From NCBI GenBank assembly GCA_022821645.1, contig JAJEDE010000021.1:32947-96946 (forward strand): a DNA stretch of 64,000 nucleotides, written 5' to 3'. The stretch is from Chloroflexota bacterium. GTDB taxonomy: Bacteria; Chloroflexota; UBA11872. The number at the start of each line of letters is the position of its first letter. Position 1 is the stretch's first letter. Of the stretch, positions 18,885-26,211 are shown in pieces. Below the pieces are notes generated by a model. It saw nothing but the letters and a program-made list of their open reading frames with translations, was not told where the DNA came from and made no database searches. A program made the translations under genes and the position numbers.

Positions 18885-19913
18885 TCAGGCAGTCTCCGGG
18901 GCCGCCGAACGTCCGTCGCTGACGGCCATGGTGGCGGCAATCTCAATGGCCATCTCCATACTATCCGGCTGAGCGATGCCTTGCCCGGCAATGTCAAACG
19001 CCGTGCCGTGGTCCACGCTGGTACGAATGATTGGCAGGCCGACGGATACGTTGATGCCGTCAAAGAAGCCGGCCACCTTCACGGCCACGTGTCCCTGGTC
19101 GTGATACATCGCCACCACGCCGTCGAACGCCCCGTCGCGCGCGCGGTTGAACACGGTGTCGCCCGGCTCGGGCCCCGCCACGTCCAGGCCGTCATTGCGC
19201 GCGTCCTCGATGGCGGGCCGAATAAACGCGTCGTCCTCATGTCCGAATAGTCCGCCTTCGCCGGCGTGCGGATTGAGCCCGCAAACGGCGATGCGCGGCT
19301 CTGGAATGGCCATCATCCGCAGCGTCGCATCCAGCAGCCCAATCACGTGCCGCACGTTTTCCGGCGTAACGCGTTCGATGGCCTCGCGAAGCGAGACGTG
19401 CGTACTGTTGTGGATCACCCGGAGCCCCGGCGCCACCAGCAACATACGCGCGCCAGGTGCGTCCGTCAGGTCGGCCAACAACTCCGTGTGCCCCGCATAG
19501 TGGTATCCGGCGGCGTTGATGGCGGCCTTGTTAATCGGGGCGGTGACGATTGCCGCCACGCGGTCGTTGAGTGCGAGTTTCGTCGCCTCGATGACGGCTT
19601 CTGCTGCCGCGGCGCCGGCGCGCACGTCCACGGTTCCCACCGGCACGTCACCCAGATCCCGTCCCCAGGGGTCGTACACCTGGATACCAGCAGACGCCCG
19701 GTCCAATGCGTCCAGGTCCGTGGCGGCGACGTTGAGCCCCACCGCACCGGCGGCCCGTTCCATCGTCTGCAAGTCACCGACCACCACGGCGCGACAGGCT
19801 GCCCGGGTTTTCGGGTTCGCCAGCGCCTTCGCCGTGATCTCGGGTCCCACACCCGCCGGGTCCCCCATGGTGACGGCAATGAGCGGACGCTGGTCGGTAG
19901 AACCTGACGTCAT
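18885..19913 (-). CDS. pdxA2: PdxA2-type 4-phospho-D-threonate/erythronate dehydrogenase
   Basis: 342 residues from the ATG at 19913. PdxA fold: VTMGDPAGVGPEI at the N-terminus, and metal-ligand histidines in YAGHTELLADL, CGLNPHAGEGG and MYHDQGHVAVK. Vitamin B6 PdxA and the catabolic PdxA2 look alike; the upstream gene is a four-carbon acid-sugar kinase whose stop overlaps this start (ATGA), the arrangement known for D-threonate and D-erythronate catabolism, so I favour PdxA2. It would oxidise and decarboxylate the 4-phospho-acid towards dihydroxyacetone phosphate. Confidence 0.87.
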   Translation of the reverse strand: MTSGSTDQRPLIAVTMGDPAGVGPEITAKALANPKTRAACRAVVVGDLQTMERAAGAVGLNVAATDLDALDRASAGIQVYDPWGRDLGDVPVGTVDVRAGAAAAEAVIEATKLALNDRVAAIVTAPINKAAINAAGYHYAGHTELLADLTDAPGARMLLVAPGLRVIHNSTHVSLREAIERVTPENVRHVIGLLDATLRMMAIPEPRIAVCGLNPHAGEGGLFGHEDDAFIRPAIEDARNDGLDVAGPEPGDTVFNRARDGAFDGVVAMYHDQGHVAVKVAGFFDGINVSVGLPIIRTSVDHGTAFDIAGQGIAQPDSMEMAIEIAATMAVSDGRSAAPETA

Positions 19914-21139
19914 GCGGCTTGGCTCACCTTCGAACCTAGGCGCCTGAAGGCGGTCGTCAGCGCGTCCGGCCCTCCCATGTTCCCGCCCTTGGTGACCACA
20001 GACGCCACCCGGCGAGTCCCGCGCAGCGCATGCCCGCCGGGAACGCCCCACTCCACCTCGCCCAGAACCTCGATCGCATCCACCTCCAGCGCGTCCAGCG
20101 CGGCGCGTGCGGTATCTCCACCGGTGAGAATCAGTCCCGGCCGATCGACGGCGTGCGTCAGGGCTCTGCACAGGTCGGCAACACGTTGCATCTGGCGCTG
20201 GCGTTCCTCAGGCCTTGGCGTTGTTCCTTCAAGCGTGGTGTCGAAAACAGTCAGCCGGTCGCTGGGACGGTCGGGACGTGCCTCTCGGACCGCCCATTCG
20301 ATATCCGCGTGGCTTCGGATTCGGATGCCCTGGGCCTGTCCCGTGGCCAGCGTGCGCTGAACCTGCACCGTGGTATGCGCGCTCGGCGTGCCCACCACGG
20401 CGGCCACGAACGACGAACGTCCCAGGTCCGCGGGTTGAGTCGAGTCATGATCCGCCCGCGCCAGGTATTCGGCGAGCCCGGCCGACCCCGCGCTGATTCG
20501 CCCGTCAGCCGACGCACGCAGCGCCGACGCGATGGCTTGTAAGTCATCGTCGGTCTCGACATCGGGTGCCAGGACTTCAACGCAATTTCGCCTCGCCCTG
20601 GACAGTTCGGCTATCAGCGTCTCCTGGCCTCCGCGGACAACGTCCAGCGGCATACCCTCGGCCTTAAGGCCGCCGCTGTCCTGCAGCAGGGTCGGAATGT
20701 GCGACTCCACGACCGGGGTCAGCGGATCGCGTCCCGGCGCGGCGTCCGCAACCGGCATGCCCTCCAGCCGGTGTATTCCATCAATCGTCGTCCGGCCGCC
20801 TGTCGGAAACGCGGGTGCAAACACCAGCGGCCCTGTTCCAGCGGCCTCGCACAGCGCCCGCAGCTCGGCCCCAATGTTCCCGCGCAGCAGCGAATCGGTC
20901 TTCTTGTAGATCAGTGCCGACGTTCCGCATGGCTGCGCGCGAAACGCGGCCTTTACTTTCGCGGCGGCGCTGGCCGACGAAACGTGCCTGGTCTCGGTGC
21001 TCACGGCAACCACCGTTCCCCGCGATGGCCAGGCGCCGGGAATAGTCGAAACCATGGTCTGCCGACCGGCCTTCCGAAACTGCAGCGCGGTATCCAGTGC
21101 CCCGGTCAGGTCGTCGGCAATGACGGCCCAACGCTCCAT
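19910..21139 (-). CDS. Four-carbon acid sugar kinase family protein (DUF1537 type)
   Basis: 409 residues. WAVIADDLTGALDTALQF is the signature N-terminus, YKKTDSLLRGNIGAEL the acid-sugar site, and the C-terminal nucleotide domain has LTGGDTARAAL, GVPGGHALRGTRRVASVVTKGGNMGG. Members phosphorylate D-threonate, D-erythronate or related acids at C4. It lies three bases after larA and overlaps pdxA2, so kinase and dehydrogenase are co-translated. Which of the acids is used cannot be told from the sequence. Confidence 0.9.
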   Translation of the reverse strand: MERWAVIADDLTGALDTALQFRKAGRQTMVSTIPGAWPSRGTVVAVSTETRHVSSASAAAKVKAAFRAQPCGTSALIYKKTDSLLRGNIGAELRALCEAAGTGPLVFAPAFPTGGRTTIDGIHRLEGMPVADAAPGRDPLTPVVESHIPTLLQDSGGLKAEGMPLDVVRGGQETLIAELSRARRNCVEVLAPDVETDDDLQAIASALRASADGRISAGSAGLAEYLARADHDSTQPADLGRSSFVAAVVGTPSAHTTVQVQRTLATGQAQGIRIRSHADIEWAVREARPDRPSDRLTVFDTTLEGTTPRPEERQRQMQRVADLCRALTHAVDRPGLILTGGDTARAALDALEVDAIEVLGEVEWGVPGGHALRGTRRVASVVTKGGNMGGPDALTTAFRRLGSKVSQAA

Positions 21140-21142
21140 GCT

Positions 21143-22408
21143 TCAGGCAACCAGCGGCAGCGTGTCCGGTGCGTGCGTCAAAACGCCCACCTTCGGCGCG
21201 GGGCCACTCGTTCGAGCTAGCGCCGACAGTGCCGTCTCCACGTCCGGCGCCGTATCGAACCCCAGCGCCGCTGCCTCGTGAGGGGCGATGCCATCCGATA
21301 CCAGCACCACGCGCGCGTACTCCCGAACCCTGGCCCAGGCCACGGCCAGCGACGCTGCCACGCGGTCGTCGATCTCGTTGCCCTCATAGCGTCGCAACAA
21401 CTCATCCGCTGGCTGCGCCGTGTACTCGAGCATGTCGGGGTGCGTAACGGCTACCCCTTCCGGACACGGCGTCACCACGATGATCGTCCCGCCCGGCCGC
21501 ACCATCAGCATGGCCGGATAAAGGCTCTTGTGCGCCTGCCAGAACTCGATGTCGCAGGGGTGCGACCCGGCCACCACCGCGTCCAGCCCGGCAGGCGCGC
21601 GAACCCCGTAGATGCGCCGGGCGTCCTCGACGGCCCGTCGATAGGTAGGCCGCGTGGCGCCAAATCGAGCGGTGACTACCTGCCCGTCGGCATTGAGTGT
21701 CACGTTCAAAACGTGCTTCATGCCGCAGCGCTCGGCAATTAGCTCCATCTCGGCGCGTACCGGCGTGTCGACCCGTCCCAGCAACGGCGTCCGCGCCCTG
21801 GCGCTGAACATGTGCGTGGCGGCCGTGGTGGCGGCCCCGGAGACGCCCGGCTGCACGATCTTGGCTCCCGCCGAAAACCCGGCAATGTGATGCGGCACCA
21901 CCGCGCCGGTCCCAATCACGATCTCGGCCTCGAACAGGTGCTCGTTCACCTCGATCGGCGTCCCGCTCGGCGTCACGCCCAGGTCGCGCAGGGGCGCCGT
22001 GCGGTGATCGTGCTGCGTCACCCGCACCCGCGCCAGCACGTCGTCCCCGACCTTGTGCCTGATTTCGGCGTCGGTCATCGGCCGGTGCGTGCCCAGCGCG
22101 ATCATCACCAGGATGTCGTCTGCCGCGATTCCCGCCGTCTCCAAATCGTCCAGGATCGGCGGCAGCAGCAGGTCCGCCGGCGTCTCCCGCGTGATGTCGT
22201 CGATCAGCACAAGAGCGCGCGACTTACCGCGCGCCGCCTGGAGCAACGACGCTGACTCGATTGGGCTGTCCAGCGCTTCTCGAATCAGCGCTCGGGGATC
22301 ACGCGCCGGCGGTGTGGCTCTGGGCGCGTAGACACCCGAAACTTCAACGCCCATGCCACGAACGGCAAGCGTCTCATCGCCGTACGGCAGGTCAAATCCG
22401 CGGATCAT
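21143..22408 (-). CDS. Lactate racemase (LarA) family protein
   Basis: 421 residues, DUF2088/LarA fold. ALGTHRPMT holds the first conserved His, VPHHIAGFSAGAKIVQPG contains a His and the Lys that would attach the nickel-pincer nucleotide, and a further His follows in TTAATHMF. LarA homologues racemise or epimerise 2-hydroxy acids. Here it precedes an acid-sugar kinase, so an epimerase acting on a hydroxy or aldonic acid before phosphorylation is plausible. The cofactor makers LarB, LarC and LarE are not in the window. Confidence 0.85.
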   Translation of the reverse strand: MIRGFDLPYGDETLAVRGMGVEVSGVYAPRATPPARDPRALIREALDSPIESASLLQAARGKSRALVLIDDITRETPADLLLPPILDDLETAGIAADDILVMIALGTHRPMTDAEIRHKVGDDVLARVRVTQHDHRTAPLRDLGVTPSGTPIEVNEHLFEAEIVIGTGAVVPHHIAGFSAGAKIVQPGVSGAATTAATHMFSARARTPLLGRVDTPVRAEMELIAERCGMKHVLNVTLNADGQVVTARFGATRPTYRRAVEDARRIYGVRAPAGLDAVVAGSHPCDIEFWQAHKSLYPAMLMVRPGGTIIVVTPCPEGVAVTHPDMLEYTAQPADELLRRYEGNEIDDRVAASLAVAWARVREYARVVLVSDGIAPHEAAALGFDTAPDVETALSALARTSGPAPKVGVLTHAPDTLPLVA

Positions 22409-22429
22409 GCCGCTGTCACCGGTGGCCCG

Positions 22430-23254
22430 CTAGGCCGCCACCACCGGATTGCTCAGCACCCCCACGCCTTCCACCTCGATCTCGATCACGTCGCCCGGCG
22501 TAAGCGCCGACGGCCCCGCGCAGGTTCCCGTGTAGATGCAGTCGCCGGGCCTGAGCGTGACGCCCTGCGAGGTGTAGGCAATCAGGGCGGCCACGCCGAA
22601 CAGCAAGTCGTCGGTGCTGCTGTGTTGCTTCACCTCGCCATTGAGCCGGGCCATGATTTCAAGATTCGTCGGGTCGAGATCGGTGGCGATGCACGGCCCC
22701 AGCGGCGCAAACGTGTCCATGCCCTTGCTCATCAACAGCACGCCCGTGGCCATTTCCTTCATCTGCAGGCCGCGCGCGCTCACGTCGTTGCCGCAGCTAT
22801 AGCCCAGCACGTAGTCCAGGGCCTCGTCCTCCGAGACGTTTCGACAGGTCTTTCCGATCACCGCCACCAACTCGGCTTCGTAGTGCACTTCGCCGAACGG
22901 ATCCTTCTGAAGATCCGGATCGTTCATCGACTGCGTGAACTTCGCCGGGTCCGGCAGCACGATCGGCGCACCGGGGCCGGTGATGGCTGAGTTGGGCTTC
23001 ATGAAGAGCATCGGGAACTTCGGAATGGCGTCTTCGTCGTGCCCTTCCAGGATGTGCGCCAGGTAGTTGGCCCCAACGGCGATCACGTTGCCGGGATCGA
23101 CCGGTGCCAGTAGTTCCAGGTCGTCCACGGTGCCGACCTGGGCCCCCACCTCGTAGTCGCCAAACATGTCGCCGCTGACGGCGTATACGGCGCCTGACTC
23201 CTTCAGAGAGCCAAGAGCCGGACCGGACTCGGTGGCGAATCGAACGAATTTCAT
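22430..23254 (-). CDS. Fumarylacetoacetate hydrolase (FAH) family protein
   Basis: 274 residues. An N-terminal MKFVRFATESGPALGSL, VIAVGANYLAHILE and FMKPNSAITGPGAPIVLP lead to the metal site: Glu residues in GEVHYEAELVAVIG and Asp in GNDVSAR. These are the family's divalent metal ligands. Members hydrolyse or decarboxylate oxo-diacids, or hydrate/dehydrate 2-keto-3-deoxy acids. In this operon, a role on a deoxy-keto acid or a decarboxylation is likely, but the substrate is unknown. Confidence 0.88.
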   Translation of the reverse strand: MKFVRFATESGPALGSLKESGAVYAVSGDMFGDYEVGAQVGTVDDLELLAPVDPGNVIAVGANYLAHILEGHDEDAIPKFPMLFMKPNSAITGPGAPIVLPDPAKFTQSMNDPDLQKDPFGEVHYEAELVAVIGKTCRNVSEDEALDYVLGYSCGNDVSARGLQMKEMATGVLLMSKGMDTFAPLGPCIATDLDPTNLEIMARLNGEVKQHSSTDDLLFGVAALIAYTSQGVTLRPGDCIYTGTCAGPSALTPGDVIEIEVEGVGVLSNPVVAA

Positions 23255-23314
23255 GCCGAATGTCCGTCGTGTGGTGTGCGCGTTAGCGGGAAGGCTAGCA
23301 CTACCCGTTCGCGG

Positions 23315-24091
23315 TTAGAGGCCGAAGAACCGCACCAGTTCAGTGCGCAATTCGTCGGGCGCTTCCAGGCTCGGCCAATGCCCGACGCCCGGCGTCGAAA
23401 CCACCTCCGCGCCGGCCAGTCGGGCGGCCAGGATCTGCAGGTCGTTCTCGCCTACCAAGGGGTCATCGGAGCCGCGGACGAGAAGCGTGGGCGCTTCGAT
23501 CGCGCAGGCTTCCTCCAGCAACACTCGCCGCGCGCTGCTGGCCAGACAGCCGGAAATCACGTCTGCGTCCACCGCGGCTGCGGCGTCGCGCATGGCTTCA
23601 AAGTGCGCCTCGGCCAGGTCCTCAACAAGACCTGCGCGCAGCCAGTCGTCGGCTGTGCCGGCGTCCCATCCAGCCTCGCTGATCCTGTCCCGTCGACCCA
23701 GCGTTGCCGCCGGATTGCTGTCGAATCCCGACGTTGAAATCAGCGCCAGCTTCGTTACGTGGCTTGGAAATCGTGCCGCGAAGTTCAGGGCCGCCAACCC
23801 ACCGTAGGCGTGTCCCACAATCGCCAGTGGCTCGGTCTGACCTTGCGCGTGCAACACGCGGTGCACCAGGGTTGCCGCGTCGTCCACGGAGCCTGTCGCA
23901 TTCCCTCGTTCACTCTTGCCGAAACCGGGAAGGTCCAGCACAAACGCGCGGCAGGTGTCGGCCAGACCCTGGGTGACCAGGTCCCACGCGGCGCCACCGG
24001 GCCCAACGCCGTGGATGAACAGGACCGTGGTGCCGCCGCTGCCTCGCACGTCCAGCGAGACGCTGCGATTGTCAACCGTAACCAGGGGCAT
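23315..24091 (-). CDS. Alpha/beta hydrolase-fold protein lacking the nucleophile serine
   Basis: 258 residues with the standard fold: oxyanion segment LFIHGVGPGGAAWD, LDLPGFGKS, then the nucleophile elbow, which reads GHAYGG rather than GHSxGG, so Ser is Ala95. The acid (RGSDDPL) and base (GVGHWPSLE) positions look intact. The codon is GCC, one base from TCC. The product may be a non-hydrolytic member, a binding protein, or contain a sequencing error. It starts four bases after the hpt stop and precedes the FAH gene by 60 bases. Confidence 0.85.
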   Translation of the reverse strand: MPLVTVDNRSVSLDVRGSGGTTVLFIHGVGPGGAAWDLVTQGLADTCRAFVLDLPGFGKSERGNATGSVDDAATLVHRVLHAQGQTEPLAIVGHAYGGLAALNFAARFPSHVTKLALISTSGFDSNPAATLGRRDRISEAGWDAGTADDWLRAGLVEDLAEAHFEAMRDAAAAVDADVISGCLASSARRVLLEEACAIEAPTLLVRGSDDPLVGENDLQILAARLAGAEVVSTPGVGHWPSLEAPDELRTELVRFFGL

Positions 24092-24095
24092 TGGG

Positions 24096-24698
24096 CTATG
24101 GAGCGCCGTTCAAATCCAGGGCGTCGGCGTTCGCAATATACGGCAGGCCGCGATACCGGCCATCTAGGTCGAGTCCGTAGCCAACCACGAATATGTCCTC
24201 GATCTCAAAACCGACCCAGCGGGGCGTGACGTCAACTACGCGTCGCGAAGGCTTGTCCAGCAGCGTCACCACCTCGATCGAACGTGGGCCGCGGTATTCC
24301 AGCAATTCCAGCGCGGCTGACACCGTACGGCCGGTATCAACGATGTCCTCCACAATCAGCACATCCCGCCCGGAAATATCACAACCCAGGTCCTTGATGA
24401 CCTGCACTTCTCCGCTCGATTCTCGACCGTCGTACGAAGCGAGCGCCAGCGATTCCACTTGATGCGCCGTAGTCAGGGCGCGCGCCAGATCGGCGGCAAA
24501 GATGAACGCCCCGTGCAGCACCAGCGCCAGGACGGGCTCGCGGTCCGCGTAAGCCGTCGAGATCTCCGCGCCAAGCTCACGAACGCGGCGTGAAATGGCA
24601 TTGGCGGAAATGACGGTTGGCAACGGCGCGCCAGGCACGTCGCCTGCCGATGCTTCTGCGACGGTCAGGCGATCCCGAGACGCTTCGGTGAGTTGCAA
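24096..24698 (-). CDS. hpt: Hypoxanthine phosphoribosyltransferase
   Basis: About 200 residues if the TTG at 24698 is used. The PRPP loop VLIVEDIVDTGRT, LVLHGAFIFAADLARAL and VTLLDKPSRRVVDV, FVVGYGLDLDGRYRGLPYI are typical of Hpt. It salvages hypoxanthine and guanine to IMP and GMP. The start is uncertain: GTG or TTG codons nearer ISANAISRRVRELG would also give a normal-length enzyme, and the frame is open further upstream. Divergent from mug; first gene of a likely seven-gene run. Confidence 0.88.
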   Translation of the reverse strand: MQLTEASRDRLTVAEASAGDVPGAPLPTVISANAISRRVRELGAEISTAYADREPVLALVLHGAFIFAADLARALTTAHQVESLALASYDGRESSGEVQVIKDLGCDISGRDVLIVEDIVDTGRTVSAALELLEYRGPRSIEVVTLLDKPSRRVVDVTPRWVGFEIEDIFVVGYGLDLDGRYRGLPYIANADALDLNGAP

Positions 24699-24796
24699 AC
24701 CGTTTGGTTCAATGGCTGTCGTCGAAGAGTGTGCGGAGTCTTGCCCTGGTGCCGCAAACGCCCTGCCGAAGCTCGACTGGCGAATGCGCGGAATTT

Positions 24797-25336
24797 GTGA
24801 CCACGTTGCCCGACTACCTCGCACCTGGACTTGACATCGTGCTCGTCGGCATCAATCCCGGCGCGTATTCCGTTCGAGCGGGCCACTACTACGCCAGGCC
24901 CGGCAACCGCTTCTGGAAAGCCGCCAACCGGGCCGGCCTGTTCGGCGAGCCCTTGAGGCCTGAAAACGACGCCCGGGTCCTGGAATTCGGCATCGGACTC
25001 ACCGACGTCGTCAAGCGCCCGACCCCTACGGCAAAGGACCTTCGAGCCGCCGACTACCGCCGCTGGGCGCCGGTCCTCAGGGATAAGATCAGGCGCTTCC
25101 GGCCCCGCATCGTCTGCTTTCAGGGCATCGGCGGCTATCGCAACTACCTCAGACACGGCGAGGGCCTCTCCGCCTCGCCGCCCCCAAGGCCGGGCCGTCA
25201 GGCCCTCGCGCTGGAATCGTCAGTGGTATTTCTGGTTCCGAGTCCCAGCGGTCTGAACACGCGCTACTCGTCTGAAGACCTCGTCCGCTGCTACCGACGG
25301 CTCAGAGCGTTGCGGGACGAACTCAGCAGCGTGTAA
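24797..25336 (+). CDS. mug: Mismatch-specific uracil-DNA glycosylase (Mug/TDG family)
   Basis: 179 residues from the GTG at 24797; the longer open frame (from 24704) runs antisense into hpt. UDG family 2 motifs are clear: motif A GINPGAYSVRAGHYYARPGNRFW split as GINPG and the RPGNRFW stretch, and motif B PSPSGLNTRYS. It removes uracil or thymine mispaired with guanine, and ethenocytosine. The Asn of GINPG is the usual catalytic residue. Confidence 0.9.
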   Translation: MTTLPDYLAPGLDIVLVGINPGAYSVRAGHYYARPGNRFWKAANRAGLFGEPLRPENDARVLEFGIGLTDVVKRPTPTAKDLRAADYRRWAPVLRDKIRRFRPRIVCFQGIGGYRNYLRHGEGLSASPPPRPGRQALALESSVVFLVPSPSGLNTRYSSEDLVRCYRRLRALRDELSSV

Positions 25337-25360
25337 GCAACGCCCTCGGCTGCCTGCCGT

Positions 25361-25675
25361 TTAGCCTCCGCCGACCCCGGCCGTCCGTTTTAGATCGTCC
25401 AGCGCTCGCTGTGCCTGCTCCAGCGTGGATCGCGCCGCCGCCCGCCCACGGTGGTATTGGATGATTGGCGGCAGAACACGCGTCTCGACAATCGAGTCCA
25501 CGCGCTTGTTTGTCCGCTCCAGCTTCGCGGCGGTCCGCCGCAATCCGCGCCGGACGGTCACCGTGGCTTCAACGATGGCGATGGCCCCAAGAACTCCGGC
25601 GACGAACGCCGCCAGCCCAATGATCAGCCCCTGGATGACCAGGACGATGATCGCGATGTCGCGCGCGGCTTCCAT
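25361..25675 (-). CDS. Small membrane protein with cytoplasmic coiled-coil tail
   Basis: 104 residues, no family recognised. An N-terminal helix (IAIIVLVIQGLIIGLAAFVAGVLG split into two stretches) is followed by a basic, helical tail with VRRGLRRTAAKLERTN and a Gly-rich end. It is the last of three tiny membrane protein genes on the minus strand; its ATG shares one base with the preceding stop (TGATG). Confidence 0.65.
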   Translation of the reverse strand: MEAARDIAIIVLVIQGLIIGLAAFVAGVLGAIAIVEATVTVRRGLRRTAAKLERTNKRVDSIVETRVLPPIIQYHRGRAAARSTLEQAQRALDDLKRTAGVGGG

Positions 25676-25923
25676 CAGCCCCTGCCGCGGCGTCGACGGC
25701 TGCGTCGGCGACGCCGCCTGCGTGGGCGCGGGGCACGGCGACGAACGCTCGCCTCTGCCTCGCTGGCTGCCTGCTGCGCCGAACTGCGGATTGCGCTAAA
25801 CCGCTCCGGTAGTCCGTCCAAAACTCGCTGTGCGCGCTGCGGGGCGAGAACGGTCCCGATGGCGCCCCCGACGAAGAAACCGATAGCGGCACCTATGATG
25901 ATCCAGATCATGGTGAAATCCAC
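25675..25923 (-). CDS. YtxH-like small membrane protein with poly-arginine tail
   Basis: 82 residues. A single helix with glycines (IIGAAIGFFVGGAIGTVLAP) followed by an amphipathic stretch is the YtxH/DUF883-like pattern. The last 24 residues are nearly all Arg, probably binding membrane phosphate, RNA or DNA. It is translationally coupled to both neighbours. Role unknown; families of this shape are often stress-related. Confidence 0.6.
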   Translation of the reverse strand: MDFTMIWIIIGAAIGFFVGGAIGTVLAPQRAQRVLDGLPERFSAIRSSAQQAASEAEASVRRRAPRPRRRRRRRSRRRRGRG

Positions 25924-26208
25924 TCAACTCCACCAGCGGAGCGCCATCTGCAGAACTCTACGAAGCTTCTTGAACGCGCCCGAGGTAGAACTGGTGCCGT
26001 CCTTCACGACGTCACTTACGAGTTCCGTGGTGTCTCGGACTGTATCCACAGTCTCACGAGCTGACTGAATAATCGGCGCAACGTCCGTCCTGATCGCCGC
26101 CAAGAATCGCCAGACCAGCATTCCGGTTATCAGCAGCACGAGTGTGGTAACCAGGGCAACTGCTGCCAGCACTACCACCGCAATATCGCGAACGCCCGCT
26201 AGGTCCAT
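25924..26208 (-). CDS. Small membrane protein, DUF948-like
   Basis: 94 residues: an N-terminal helix (VVVLAAVALVTTLVLLITGML) then a helical segment with VAPIIQSARETVDTVRDTTELVSDVV, resembling DUF948/YtxG-type proteins that accompany YtxH. It starts three bases after the transglutaminase-like gene's ATG-side neighbour begins (26212), so it may belong to the same operon as the downstream tiny proteins. Confidence 0.6.
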   Translation of the reverse strand: MDLAGVRDIAVVVLAAVALVTTLVLLITGMLVWRFLAAIRTDVAPIIQSARETVDTVRDTTELVSDVVKDGTSSTSGAFKKLRRVLQMALRWWS

Positions 26209-26211
26209 GAC

